Below are positions 39,001-47,681 of a stretch of 50,460 bases of DNA, in pieces (the first letter of the stretch is position 1; each line of letters begins with the position of its first letter). Source of the DNA: Chrysophaeum taylorii (taxonomy: Eukaryota; Sar; Pelagophyceae; Pelagomonadales; Pelagomonadaceae); contig JAQMWT010000616.1 in the NCBI GenBank assembly GCA_029834535.1, positions 1 through 50,460 on the forward strand, in the 5' to 3' direction. The notes under the pieces were generated by a model. The model did not search any database, was not told where the DNA came from, and was given only the letters and a program-made list of their open reading frames with translations. The translations under genes and the position numbers were made by a program.

Positions 39001-39971
39001 ACGGCGACCGGCCGATCGGCTGCGACGCGATCCGCCGCGACCGCGACATAGTCCTCGCGTCCGGCGACGAGAAGTGCGTCGTGCGCTCGGCGTCGGACCT
39101 CGACGATCGCCGAAATCCGCGCGCGAAATGCGCGCTCCTCAAGTGCTGCGTCGCCGTGCGCCTCCTCGCGGAAGACCAAAAGAGCTTGCGACCCGTCGCG
39201 GCCTTTGAACTCCGCTCCTGGTCGCGCCTCCCCAAGGGAAGCGGCCTCGGGACGTCGTCGATCTTAGCCGCGTGCGCGCTCGCCGCTCTAGACGCTCATC
39301 TCGGCTGCCGTCTCGACCGCGCTTCCCTCGTCGAGGACGTTCTCCTCGTCGAGCAGGAATTGACCACCGCCGGCGGCTGGCAGGACAACGTCGGCGGCGT
39401 CTATCCCGGAGCCAAGTACGCTACTTCCTCGCGCGGCCTTCCTTTCGGCCTCGAAGTATGCCCGATCGTCCCAAAGTTAACGACCTCTTTGAATCGACAC
39501 CTCCTCCTCGTCTACACGGGCACCTCGCGCCTCGCCAAGGGCCTCCTCGACTCGGTCCTCCGACGCTGGCACGCGCGTATCCCCGACGTCGTCGACGCCT
39601 GCGACGCTCTTCTAGTTACGGCCGAGAAAGCCAAGCTCGCGATCGAAAACGACGACCTCGAGGCGCTCGGAAACACCCTCGACGCCTACTGGCGACTCAA
39701 GAAGATCGTCGCTATGGAGGATGTCGAGCCACCCCTCGTCGCCGCCATCATCCGCCAACTCAAGGACTGTGTCTTCGGGGCGGCCCTCTGCGGCGCGGGA
39801 GGGGGTGGTTTCCTCGCGCTCCTCACCAAAAATCCAGACCAACGCGACGCCGTAGCGAACGCCCTTTCTCGCTACGACGACCACCTCACCGTCCACGTCG
39901 CCACCCTCGACACCGACGGCCTCCAGCTCGAGCCCATCGCCACGACTAACGGCGGCGGCGGCCTCCACTAA
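36096..39971 (+). CDS. FKGP: Bifunctional L-fucokinase / GDP-L-fucose pyrophosphorylase
   Basis: The enzyme salvages L-fucose: it phosphorylates it to fucose-1-phosphate and converts that with GTP to GDP-fucose, the donor for fucosylation. The 1291-residue protein has the pyrophosphorylase part first (GARIGSGGGTLNAL near residue 45, nucleotide-binding) and a GHMP kinase part at the end. The kinase shows RATAPARVDLGGGWTDTPP (~934), the phosphate loop PKGSGLGTSS (~1046) and CGAGGGGFLAL (~1232). The order matches plant FKGP and bacterial Fkp, but the protein is ~240 residues longer than the plant one. The extra length includes low-complexity inserts: His/Glu runs (~445-458), Gly-Gln repeats (~838-854), Asp runs (~863) and Asn/His runs (~918-930). 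The frame is open further left into the Helitron repeat, but the first ATG is at 36096. It ends 118 bp before the convergent phosphatase gene. Confidence 0.95.
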   Translation: MRRRVAVVVTAANEDQASAFRQELGERDLGEGWLWMSVSDPAGARIGSGGGTLNALTAVDRELPKGWVEETLVVIIHSGGDSRRSPSQSVCGKAWSKLPRVVDGKLSAPFDLLLEQLLALCGDSPVGCVVACSDVLLVLPEIGTLAGPGATGLAIRAPLEYGPEHGVYAIRDGEVRSFLQKASVPALRAAGAVEDDERVLLDSGVVFFDSKTTATMTSLGRSSLRDATSLGNGSLRVELYSDVLRAFRGGGFESFEEYEAMPADDPEPHRFRRVLWDALHETTLRAHVPAGADFRHLGTTREYVELMREPAMRRVLGLRRRAKCEVDPDLGEGVVLNSIVRGTHLGVDSVVEHSELESGSVIGPRSLCSCVRGEVRLGADLMIQMLPLLDGRFVCVLFGMDDDMKSAATFLNEPTLVASLWTAKLFKPRDTPEAALEAAMRLQHHHHHLEEEEEEEEEGSLSMAEVVRLADKRADFAWRRALERRAVADWAKVVVTQEDESAAVSALLEIAEEPTLLVVSVAGSVLARDRIPPQDSGVWVYVGGCDPSDSDVRRLGAAAVGAPIARLEDTGLARFDLAVLAKINKGSFAEILRDAVVVPSDRGRREIPFFDDLYAASPAAIYEGKVVEMCVLEGCEVAGSAAYCDLVDSEIGAGAVAYGLSGGGVIVPPRSHAQRLFLEGGASVVLVKKASDRLDEALFFGKPLADLFDPEALWPEREQRCLATARLFVIRDDDDGSTTTMMMPSASAAWRAARRTSILEALRCVDTAAMRAWREEVVASAVCASIGSGGNILAEVSPRHKDRVAAALEGLASTGDLVVAARALSQVAFIFHAPPGGGQGQGQGQGEGQGQGQGGREFFLLDRDDDDDDDVREMTGALADARRARGGSAVRHYYEAAARALVRRAVALSFPRRYRRPPHNNNNHHHHNHNRGVRATAPARVDLGGGWTDTPPITYELGGAVVNLAVRLDGDRPIGCDAIRRDRDIVLASGDEKCVVRSASDLDDRRNPRAKCALLKCCVAVRLLAEDQKSLRPVAAFELRSWSRLPKGSGLGTSSILAACALAALDAHLGCRLDRASLVEDVLLVEQELTTAGGWQDNVGGVYPGAKYATSSRGLPFGLEVCPIVPKLTTSLNRHLLLVYTGTSRLAKGLLDSVLRRWHARIPDVVDACDALLVTAEKAKLAIENDDLEALGNTLDAYWRLKKIVAMEDVEPPLVAAIIRQLKDCVFGAALCGAGGGGFLALLTKNPDQRDAVANALSRYDDHLTVHVATLDTDGLQLEPIATTNGGGGLH

Positions 39972-40089
39972 TTATTTATTTATTTATTTTCGTCGAGCAC
40001 TTCCTTTGCCCGCCCGCCCGGGACGAACGAACGAACGGACGACGCCAAAGTCGTCTGTCTGCCCGTGTCTCTCTCTCTCTTTCTTTCTC

Positions 40090-40905
40090 TCAGAGGGGAA
40101 ACCCGGAAACGAGGGAGGCGTTGTCGGCGTGGAGGATGTGGGGAATGGCGTTAAAGGCAACAATAGACGGCTCGCCGTTGGCATCGAGATCGACGACCGT
40201 AATGGCGGTGTTGTACACTTTCCAACGGTCGAAGGGACCTTTGGCGTGCGGCAGGAGGAGCGCGTCGAGACACGCGTTGATAAAGTCGTAGTGGACGACG
40301 AGGACAATTTGCTCGTCTTGTCTCAGGGTCCTGGCCCGTTCCTTGACACGCTGGATTACCCTAGCGGCGCGCTCGCGGCACTCGTCGTCGCTTTCCTTCG
40401 TAACTCCCTTGTACCAGCCGTCGACGCCGACCTCTTCCGGAAGCACGTAGGTCGGATGCGCTTCCTGCATCTCGGCGCGCGTCATCCCACCCCGACCCTC
40501 GAAGACCGTGTACTCCGCGTTCGCCTCGTAGATGCCCCCGGCCTCGAAGAGCTCGCAGTCGACGCGCGCCCGCATCCCGAGCTCTCGAGCCAAGGGCGCC
40601 ATCGTCAGCAAAGTGCGGCGGACGGGCGACACGACGAGTTCCGTCACGGGGTGGAGACCGAGCGAGCTGGCCTTCTCGGCGCTCGCGAGCCACCGACCCA
40701 ACACCACGGCCTGTTCCCTCCCACGCGGGCTAAGGTCGGGGTCTGCCGACCGGTTCGCGCGGTACGCCGCGTGCGAGACTGCCTCGTGGACGTTATTCAT
40801 CGATTCGCCGTGCCGAACCAACGCGACACGCAGCCGGAACCCGCACTCCTTGCTGCTCGACACACTCATCAGGCGCACCAGCGGCAGCCAACGCCCAAGC
40901 CCCAT
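40090..40905 (-). CDS. Histidine phosphatase (phosphoglycerate-mutase superfamily)
   Basis: Members use a phospho-histidine intermediate to move or remove phosphate. The 271-residue protein has the nucleophile motif LVRHGESMNN (~residues 29-38), SPVRRTLLTM with the second Arg, the Glu in CELFEAGGIYE, and the second catalytic His in VLVVHYDFINA. These are the four active-site elements of the superfamily. The inserted block TVFEGRGGMTRAEMQE and the C-terminus with ITVVDLDANGEPSIV resemble phosphatase-type members rather than glycolytic mutase. The substrate is unknown. Met-13 (MSVSSSKE) is an alternative start; with the first ATG the N-terminus is hydrophobic/basic and could be a targeting leader. 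A long open frame on the opposite strand is its shadow. Confidence 0.88.
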   Translation of the reverse strand: MGLGRWLPLVRLMSVSSSKECGFRLRVALVRHGESMNNVHEAVSHAAYRANRSADPDLSPRGREQAVVLGRWLASAEKASSLGLHPVTELVVSPVRRTLLTMAPLARELGMRARVDCELFEAGGIYEANAEYTVFEGRGGMTRAEMQEAHPTYVLPEEVGVDGWYKGVTKESDDECRERAARVIQRVKERARTLRQDEQIVLVVHYDFINACLDALLLPHAKGPFDRWKVYNTAITVVDLDANGEPSIVAFNAIPHILHADNASLVSGFPL

Positions 40906-41355
40906 GTGCGTCGACGCGGTCCGTTGTGCATCATTCGGATCCGATCCGAATCTTGGGGGTCGGTCGACGGGAAGGGGGTCGGTCTTTGTCTGGCCCTATC
41001 TTTGACTGTGTAACATCCCGTCCAGATTCACGACCCTCGGGAGACTCTGGACGCGTCGAAACCTATCTGCCGGAAGCGCGGAGAGCTCGCGGGGACATGT
41101 TGTTGGATGATGCCGTGGCAGCAACGATATTATTTTTATTAATCAATATAGGGAGAATAGGCCGGACCGGCGTCACCGGTAGCCCTTCCTTCCCTCGAGG
41201 GCATCGCGCCGAATTAAATCAGTCGCGAGCGCGCGCGTACAGAGAAGCCTCCAGTCCCGCAAGGAATTGCTCGCGCGACCGACGCCGGCGGCACGCGAAG
41301 ATCGATTTTTTTTTTGGAGAGACGGAAGCCTCGATCCCTCCTAGTGCACACCCTG

Positions 41356-42027
41356 TCAGTGCGGCTTGAGGATATCGGCCTTCTTGGCATCGACGAGGGC
41401 GGTGAGGCGCTTGGTCGTGTCTTCGGTGAGCTTGTCGATGACTGCGTGTTGACGGTGGACATCGTCCTCGGAGAGGCCGGTGGCGTGCTTTTTGATCTCG
41501 TCCTGCGCCTTGTGCCTGACCTTGCGCGCTCTCTGCTTGGCAGCATCGGCAGCCTGCGTCGCCGCTTTGGCGACGGCCTCGCGCGACTCGTGCGAAGGCC
41601 TCGGGAAGGGGATTGATATGGTACCGCCGCTGACCTGGGGGTTGAGCGAGAGACCGTCGAGCTTACGAAGGGCGTCGGCGACGCCCGTGGCTATCTGGGG
41701 GTCGTAGCAGGCGACCTCGACGAGGGTCGCCGACTTGACCGACACCTGCGCGAGGGCAGAGAGCGGTTGGTAGCCGCCGTAGGCCTCGACGCGCGTCGAC
41801 GCGAAGAGCGCGGGGGTCGGCTTGGAACCGCGTAACCGCGAGAGTTGCGCGTCCAGCGCGCTCACCGTCGCGTCCATCTTCTCCTTGACGCCGTCGGCGA
41901 ACGACGAGCTCAGCACGTCGAGCTCGCCCGTATCCTCCTGCGCGGGTGGTGGTGCCCTCTTCGACGCCTTCTTCTTCGCGAAAGAGCGCGTAGGGGGGGC
42001 GCGAAGGATGATTCGTCTCAACAACAT
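41356..42027 (-). CDS. Ribosome recycling factor, organellar
   Basis: RRF splits post-termination ribosomes of bacterial type together with EF-G, so in a eukaryote it acts in mitochondria or plastids. From the ATG at 42027 the 223-residue product begins MLLRRIILRAPPTRSFAKKK, a basic, acid-free leader typical of mitochondrial import. It is followed by family blocks: STRVEAYGGYQPLSALAQVS, the central GLSLNPQVSGGTISIPFPRP, RKVRHKAQDEIKK (usually RxxRRxA) and DDVHRQHAVIDKLTEDTTKR. The frame is open upstream to 42060 via a GTG, but ATG is the sensible start. It follows the sulfotransferase-like gene on the same strand after 29 nt. Confidence 0.92.
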   Translation of the reverse strand: MLLRRIILRAPPTRSFAKKKASKRAPPPAQEDTGELDVLSSSFADGVKEKMDATVSALDAQLSRLRGSKPTPALFASTRVEAYGGYQPLSALAQVSVKSATLVEVACYDPQIATGVADALRKLDGLSLNPQVSGGTISIPFPRPSHESREAVAKAATQAADAAKQRARKVRHKAQDEIKKHATGLSEDDVHRQHAVIDKLTEDTTKRLTALVDAKKADILKPH

Positions 42028-42056
42028 CGCGCTTATTACAATATTGAGGGTATCTA

Positions 42057-42887
42057 TCACCTGATGATGAAGGTGCCTTTATCAAAAACAGGAGGGGGTC
42101 TCGGGCCGGCGGGGTGCGCCCTCGGGTCGGGCTTGGGGACGGTCGGCGGCCAGGTTGTCGCCGACAAGTTGAGCATCCATGCGTAGGGGGTCCCTTGGAG
42201 CTCGGAGCGGAGATGGGCCGCAGCCTTGCGTCCGACGCGACCCTCCAAATCAAGATGTCTCTGGGAGGAGGCGACGTGGGAAACGCGGATACGGCAGGAG
42301 GAGGTATTCTTCCCAAGGAGGCTCAAGACCTGGGCGACGCAGTCGCAGATGTGTCCCGTGAGATAATCGAAGTCGAAGGCTCGAACGGCCATGCGGGCCT
42401 CGAGGGCTCGCGTCCCCCGGTTGAGCCAGGCCGCCTCCCACTCCATCGTGCGGCGCGGCGTCTGGAAAAAGAAGGCCGAAAGCCTCGCAGCGCGTCGGCT
42501 CTCGACGCGCCAGCCCCGCTCTTTCAGTCTATTCTCGTAGGACGACACGAGCCGGGCGAGGTGGTTCTGCCTCCTGATCACCACGGCAATCCGGAACCCC
42601 GCCTTGTCGGCCGCAGCCGCGAATGCCTCGGGCGTCCGCAGCCGCGACTTCTCGACGATCAAGTGCTGCGGCTTGATGTGCGACAGCGCGACGTCGCTCC
42701 GCATGCACTTGGCGAGACTCCGCGCGCTTACCCCCGACGAGAAGCTCTCCTTGCGGTTGCGGCAATAACGCAGGCCTCCCGACTCCCGGAGCGACTGCCC
42801 GAACGTCGCCGTCGCGCACCGCCCGAGCGACCACACCACGACGCCTTCGGCGGCTGCGAATGCGATCAACGCCGTCATCAAAATCAT
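42057..42887 (-). CDS. Sulfotransferase-like protein with N-terminal signal/anchor
   Basis: The 276-residue protein starts with a hydrophobic segment (MILMTALIAFAAAEGVVVWS), which could be a signal peptide or membrane anchor, followed by SLGRCATATFGQSL, resembling the 5'-phosphosulfate-binding loop of PAPS-dependent sulfotransferases. IAVVIRRQNHLARLVSSYEN matches the 3'-phosphate-binding Arg/Ser segment of that fold, and EWEAAWLNRG and FDFDYLTGHICDCV fit the downstream helices. Carbohydrate sulfotransferases of the Golgi have this layout. The substrate is unknown, and the family call rests on two motif regions. Stop TGA at 42059-42057, then 29 nt to the RRF start. Confidence 0.7.
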   Translation of the reverse strand: MILMTALIAFAAAEGVVVWSLGRCATATFGQSLRESGGLRYCRNRKESFSSGVSARSLAKCMRSDVALSHIKPQHLIVEKSRLRTPEAFAAAADKAGFRIAVVIRRQNHLARLVSSYENRLKERGWRVESRRAARLSAFFFQTPRRTMEWEAAWLNRGTRALEARMAVRAFDFDYLTGHICDCVAQVLSLLGKNTSSCRIRVSHVASSQRHLDLEGRVGRKAAAHLRSELQGTPYAWMLNLSATTWPPTVPKPDPRAHPAGPRPPPVFDKGTFIIR

Positions 42888-43113
42888 CCTTACCCGTTTG
42901 TTTTCTTTGCCGTTGCAAACCCCGACTCCCCCCTAACGATTGTCCGAGAAACCTACATTTGGGATTTTACAGCATTGTAGGCTCAACGTCCATTAGCCAA
43001 ACGCGGCATATTTTGTTAGATTTAGGCGGCGGTTTGGGGGGAGTGTTAGGGGATACTGTGAATAACGTCATCCATCCTCGCACCCCCCAGAACTAGTAAG
43101 AACAACTCTCGCG

Positions 43114-43983
43114 ATGTCTGCTGATCGGCGGCGCAAGCGGGTGAGGTTCGCAGAAAAGGACGAAGCCGCCGAATTCGAGGTCGAGGAGCCGGCCCGGCGG
43201 GGTCGGTTCGAGGATGAGTTTGGATTCGAGGAGGAGGAGGAGGAGGAGGAGGATGATGAACCGTCGCGCATGACGGAGGCGGTGGTGGGCGAGGAGGAGA
43301 CGACGGTGAACGAGGCCGGGTTGGAGCCGTTCAACCTGCGGTCGGAGCGGGAGAACGACGGATTCTTTGACGCAAACGGTAACTTCGTATGGCGACGAGA
43401 AAAGGAAGAGCCAGACGCGTGGCTTGCGCAGCTCGACGAGGCGGCCACGGAGAAAGGCATCGGCGAGAGCAGCAAGCGGCGAATCGTGGAGGAAAAGGAT
43501 GAGGAGGTCGACGTCGAGGGGGCCGCGAGGACCCTCGGATCCCTCCTGGTCAACGGGGAGACGGTCGCGGGGGCTCTCCGGCGGCTGGGCAAGGATTTGC
43601 CGGCGTCGAGGACCGACTTCGACACCCTCGCGTCGCTCGCCGACATCCTCGTGCGGGCCGGGAAGGACGTCTACGACCAGACGGCCGAGGCCTTTTTGCC
43701 GCCCGACACCCGGACCTGGGAGTACAAGGGGGCCGACGGCCAGATCCACGGCCCCTTCGCGACAAAGCACATCCTCGCCTGGCGTTCGGCGGGCTTTTTT
43801 GTGGGCGACATGGCCGTCCCGATGCGCGAGTGTGCGGCGGCGGAGACGGACGATTTCCTCGCCGACTTGGAGGAGGAGGAGGAGGAGGAGGAGGAGCGCG
43901 ACTGGCGTAGCTCGGGGACGATCGATTTTTTCGCCCCCAAGCAGCCGTTGTTGCTTGAAAGGTCCGTTAGAACCTTGAAGTAA
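43114..43983 (+). CDS. GYF-domain protein, CD2BP2/LIN1-like
   Basis: CD2BP2 (yeast LIN1/Snu40) is a U5 snRNP-associated protein that binds proline-rich partners through a GYF domain. The 289-residue protein has a basic start (ADRRRKRVRFAEKDEAAEFE), a Glu-rich acidic stretch, the conserved-looking NDGFFDANGNFVWRREKEEP (~80-100, the F-D-x-x-G-N-Y/F block of CD2BP2 proteins), and a GYF domain at ~200-245: W-x-Y, GQIHGPFATKHILAW, GFF. The classical G-Y-F is G-F-F here. Another Glu run follows. Size and domain order fit the family. The stop at 43981-43983 is 3 nt before the next start codon. Confidence 0.88.
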   Translation: MSADRRRKRVRFAEKDEAAEFEVEEPARRGRFEDEFGFEEEEEEEEDDEPSRMTEAVVGEEETTVNEAGLEPFNLRSERENDGFFDANGNFVWRREKEEPDAWLAQLDEAATEKGIGESSKRRIVEEKDEEVDVEGAARTLGSLLVNGETVAGALRRLGKDLPASRTDFDTLASLADILVRAGKDVYDQTAEAFLPPDTRTWEYKGADGQIHGPFATKHILAWRSAGFFVGDMAVPMRECAAAETDDFLADLEEEEEEEEERDWRSSGTIDFFAPKQPLLLERSVRTLK

Positions 43984-43986
43984 ACA

Positions 43987-45537
43987 ATGAGCGACGACCA
44001 CTTGGAGCGCCTGTACGCGTTGATCGAGTCGCGAAGCGACACGTACGTGGAGCGGCTGCGCGAGGCCGTGGGCGTGCCGGGCGTCGCAGCCTTGTTGAGC
44101 CACCGGCCCCACATCAGGTCGATGCTCGAGTACGCCCAGAGGTGGTGCGAGGATCTCGGGGCGACGACGCGCATGGTCGAGAACCCCTTGGCCCCGGAGG
44201 ATCCATCGTTGCCGCCGTTGCTGTGCGCGACCTTCGAGTGCTCAAACCCCGAGGCCGTGACGGTGCTCGCCTATGGCCACCTCGATGTCCAGCCCGCGGA
44301 CAAGAAGGACGGCTGGGACACGGAGCCGTTCGAGCTTACGGAGATCGACGGCAAGCTGTACGGGCGCGGGGCCTCGGACGACAAGGGCCCCGCGTTGTCG
44401 TGGTTGTGGGGGATCGAGGCGCTCCGGGACGCGGGCCTCGAGCTGCCCGTGCGGCTCCAGATCCTTTACGAAGGCTGCGAAGAGTACGGGTCCCTCGGCT
44501 TGCCCGAGTTCATCCAACGAGAGAAAAACGACTGGCTCCGACGGGTCGACTACGTCGTGGTCTCCGACAACACCTGGGTTGGGACCTCGACTCCCTGCTT
44601 GACCTACGGCCTCAGGGGCATGGCCTACTTCCAGGTCGAGTGCAAAGCCGGCGCCGCCGACCTCCACTCGGGAACGCACGGCGGCTCGCTTCGCAGCGAA
44701 CCTCTCGTGGACCTGCTCCACATCATGGGCTCGCTGGTGGCCCCGCCCGACGGCAGGCTGCTGCACGAGCGCATTCTCATCCCGGGCATCCTCGACGACG
44801 TTGCCCCGGCGACGGCCGCCGAGCGCGCCAAGTACGAGAGTATCGACTTCGACGTAAACGAATATGAACGCGTCGTCGGTGCCTCTCTCGCGACCTCCGA
44901 CAAGACCGACCTTCTGATGGCGCGCTGGCGCTTCCCGACCCTCTCGGTTCACGGGATCGAGGGTGCCTTCTCCGAGCCTGGCGCAAAGACCGTAATCCCT
45001 GCCTGCGTGCGAGGCAAGTTCTCTATGCGCCTCGTGCCCTCCATGACTCCCGAGCGGACCGAGAAAAAGGTCCGGGCTCACGTCGAGGCCGAGTTTGCCA
45101 AGCTCCGATCCAAGAACGAGATGCTCTGCGAGATGCTCCACGGCGGCCCCGCCTGGGTCTCCGACACCGACCACCCAAATTACCGAGCCGGCGCCGAAGC
45201 GACCCGCCGCGTCTTCGGACGCGCCCCCGACCTCACGCGAGAGGGGGGGAGCATCCCCCTCGCCACCTGGCTCGAGCAGGGTATCGGCGTATCGGTTCTT
45301 TTGCTCCCCACGGGCGCCGCCGACGACGGCCACCACGCGCAAAATGAAAAGTACAACCGATCCAACTACGTTAACGGAATCAAGCTCCTCGCCACCTACC
45401 TCTTCGAGCTCAACAAAATCGCCACCTTACTCCCGAAACCCAGCCAGTGCAAGTGTACCACCGACAGTCCCGTCGACCTCCTCGTGCCCGGCGCCTTTGC
45501 CTTTTCCAGGGGCTTCAAGTGCAAGTGCGAACTCTAG
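43987..45537 (+). CDS. M20 metallopeptidase, cytosolic non-specific dipeptidase (CNDP)-like
   Basis: CNDP-type enzymes cleave dipeptides such as Cys-Gly with two metal ions. In the 516-residue protein I see the first metal His and Asp in YGHLDVQPA (~95), the bridging Asp in GRGASDDKGP (~128), the general-base Glu pair in YEGCEEYGS (~162), a further ligand in VVSDNTWVG (~190), the dimerisation-domain DLHSGTHGG (~220), and the last ligand His in DDGHHAQNEKYN (~448). All family positions are present, so the enzyme should be active. The C-terminal ~35 residues with two Cys-Lys-Cys groups (SQCKCTTD, FKCKCEL) extend beyond the usual end. It begins at the ATG 43987, directly behind the GYF gene. Confidence 0.94.
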   Translation: MSDDHLERLYALIESRSDTYVERLREAVGVPGVAALLSHRPHIRSMLEYAQRWCEDLGATTRMVENPLAPEDPSLPPLLCATFECSNPEAVTVLAYGHLDVQPADKKDGWDTEPFELTEIDGKLYGRGASDDKGPALSWLWGIEALRDAGLELPVRLQILYEGCEEYGSLGLPEFIQREKNDWLRRVDYVVVSDNTWVGTSTPCLTYGLRGMAYFQVECKAGAADLHSGTHGGSLRSEPLVDLLHIMGSLVAPPDGRLLHERILIPGILDDVAPATAAERAKYESIDFDVNEYERVVGASLATSDKTDLLMARWRFPTLSVHGIEGAFSEPGAKTVIPACVRGKFSMRLVPSMTPERTEKKVRAHVEAEFAKLRSKNEMLCEMLHGGPAWVSDTDHPNYRAGAEATRRVFGRAPDLTREGGSIPLATWLEQGIGVSVLLLPTGAADDGHHAQNEKYNRSNYVNGIKLLATYLFELNKIATLLPKPSQCKCTTDSPVDLLVPGAFAFSRGFKCKCEL

Positions 45538-45837
45538 GGCACGCACCAGGCACGCACGCGCGATCAGAGAGTATGGCCGCGTCCTTTTTCGAACGGAGTT
45601 CGTCGTCGACCTGTCTATAAGTAAGAGAGAGATGTCTCGTGCGCGATAAGACCATACATACTGCCTGTTTTTTTTTGGTGAGGTTTCTATTTGTAAGACG
45701 ACGACGACAACTGCCTTCGCAGGGGGTTCTAGGTTGAGGGTGTGGGGTTTTGTGTGTAAAGAAGACGTGACAAGTGGCGGTCTCTTCTTCTCCACATTCC
45801 TTATTATTATTCGAGGACGAGAGGGAGGATCCCCATG
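45538..45837. other. downstream region of the dipeptidase gene
   Basis: No gene is recognised. It contains T-runs (45669-45677) and GACGACGACGAC, and probably holds the 3' untranslated region and polyadenylation site of the dipeptidase mRNA. Confidence 0.4.
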
Positions 45838-45848
45838 CCTAGTTGGGG

Positions 45849-46002
45849 CTGCAGAGCATTTGGCATGCAGTGGTAAGTCACCTGGGAAACCATCCCGTCT
45901 CATCATGAACGTCTGGAAGTATTTCACTCGGGTGCAGAGCATTTAGCAAGCAGTGGTAAGTCACCTGGGAAACCATCCCGTCTCATCGTGAGCGTCTGGA
46001 AA
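45849..46002. repeat. 82-bp tandem duplication
   Basis: GCAGAGCATTTGGCATGCAG at 45849 and GCAGAGCATTTAGCAAGCAG at 45931 start two nearly identical stretches, each continuing with GGTAAGTCACCTGGGAAACC and ATCCCGTCTCATC. The period is 82 bp. It is non-coding. Confidence 0.85.
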
Positions 46003-46056
46003 GGTTAATTCGGGGAATGAAGGTTATGTTCCCTATATCCTCAGAACACGACAGCA

Positions 46057-46101
46057 GGGTCGGATAAGAAAGTTCGTACGAGCCGTTATTAATAGGGTCG
46101 G
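46057..46101. repeat. MITE left-end fragments
   Basis: GGGTCGGATAAGAAAGTTCG and the next bases (46057-46088) are the left end of the 255-bp MITE, cut after ~32 bp. A second end, TAGGGTCGGA at 46092-46101, follows and runs into the terminus CAAGTGCAGG of Helitron-type unit H. Confidence 0.75.
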
Positions 46102-47160
46102 ACAAGTGCAGGCCAGTAAGTTCACCTAGTCCCAATCTCTAACCCCAGCATTTTCACCCCATTAAGTTCACCTAGTCCCAATCTCTAACCCCAGTAAATT
46201 CGGCGTAAACACAATCTCTATAGTTCGGCGTAAACCCACACCCACTCACCCCACTCTCCTTTGAGCTCGTCGCTCTCACCCCCGCCAATCTAAGCTGCTT
46301 TGATCCGCACACGCCGCTAAGCTTTGAGTTTATTCTAAAAGCCCCAGTAACTTGCACTTGGTCTCAGTAAGTTCACCTGGTCACTAAGTTCACCTATTCC
46401 CAATCTCTAACCCCATTAAGTTCACCTGGTTCCAGTAAGTTCACCTGGTCCCAGTAAGTTCACCTACAGTGCGCGTGTAGACGCCGGGAGGGGGCTTATC
46501 GGTATTGCGCAGCACGTGTGGGGTAGGGTGGAGTCGTCGACCCAGAAGAGGATATCCTCGGGGTTGCCGATCGACAGAGAGCCACGTAGAGCTGGACGTG
46601 GCAGAAGACGGGCTTCGCCAAGAGGACGCCGACCTCGCGGGGCGTCTGGCCCTGGCTCTTGGTGATCGTTTGGCGTCGGCGGGCCTTAAGGGATACAGGT
46701 TGGAGGAGCCTCGGTGACAACGACACGATCGATCATGTATCTGGTACCGTTGCAGTGGCCGTGCGACGGGTCGAGGTTGCGAAGACTTTAAGCTCGCGAT
46801 CAAAGTCAGCATGCCGTTGGTTGTCGGGGAGTTCAAAACTCGACTCTTGAGAGCGAGGCGTCGTCTTCCGACCCAACCTAGTCGGCCGAAAGAACTCCGA
46901 CGCCTCGTCTCCGGGAAAATAAGGCCGCGGTCATGCGCGCGTTGTCAGCATCGACAACATCGTTTCGACGGGGCGTGAGAATGGCGCGCTGAAAGAGCCG
47001 CCGCGGGTCGTGGAAACAGTCTGCGAGGTCGCCGTAGACGGCTTGGAGGATCACTGTCTGGCTCGCGGGCCTACCTGATCCTTACCCTAAATCGAGGGAC
47101 AAACAGACAAACAGACAAACAAACAAACAGACAGACAAACATCTGTCGATTAGTAGTTAG
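46102..47160 (-). mobile_element. Helitron-type unit H
   Basis: Minus orientation: 3' terminus at the left (CAAGTGCAGGCC), then the repeat region, then the helicase remnant (TITKSQGQTPREVGVL, PVFCHVQLYVALCR on the minus strand, 46496-46726). The 5' terminus CTGTCGATTAGTAGTTAG is at the right edge, joined to a MITE that has lost its first ~12 bases. Confidence 0.8.
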
Positions 47161-47404
47161 GAAAGTTCGTACGAGCCGTTAACTATGTTTCAGTTTGTAC
47201 TAAGACATACTCAACGGATCGCTGAGCTATGTTCATTTGTACTCAAGCAGTATGTGCCGCCACGCCGCGAGATCGTCGCGATGGAACTAGTCCCCATAGT
47301 GAAGTCGGCATCCTTTCGTCCCCTCACGCAAAAAAAGGAAAAAGCCCACGCGTTGTAGGACCCGTCGTTGCGGCGCGGGCTAGTCTCGTTTTCTTATCCG
47401 GCCC
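47161..47404. mobile_element. MITE copy 3 (left end missing)
   Basis: Identical in layout to 19319-19573 from GAAAGTTCGTACGAGCC onward; ends TTTTCTTATCCGGCCC. The left inverted end is replaced by the Helitron-type 5' terminus of unit H. Confidence 0.82.
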
Positions 47405-47409
47405 TACGG

Positions 47410-47637
47410 CGTTAACTATGTTTCAGTTTGTACTAAGACATACTCAACGGATCGCTGAGCTATGTTCATTTGTACTCAAGCAGTATGTGCCGCCACGCCG
47501 CGAGATCGTCGCGATGGAACTAGTCCCCATAGTGAAGTCGGCATCCTTTTGTCCCCTCGCGCAAAAAAAGGAAAAAGCCCACGCGTTGTAGGACCCGTCG
47601 TTGCGGCGCGGGCTAGTCTCGTTTTCTTATCCGACGC
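47410..47637. mobile_element. MITE copy 4 (left end missing)
   Basis: Starts within the MITE at GTTAACTATGTTTCAG and runs to TTTTCTTATCCGACGC. It follows copy 3 almost directly, in the same orientation. A further left-end fragment (ATAGGGTCGGATAAGAAAG) occurs at 47659-47677, next to unit I. Confidence 0.82.
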
Positions 47638-47681
47638 TAACGACAGGCGGCATCTAGAATAGGGTCGGATAAGAAAGCTCA

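Noticed and set aside
40006..41013. 335-codon plus-strand frame
   Set aside because: It is the antisense shadow of the histidine phosphatase gene, whose catalytic motifs are on the minus strand.
42028..42060. RRF start at GTG 42060 overlapping the sulfotransferase stop
   Set aside because: GTG starts are not expected in nuclear genes; the ATG at 42027 gives a typical targeting leader.
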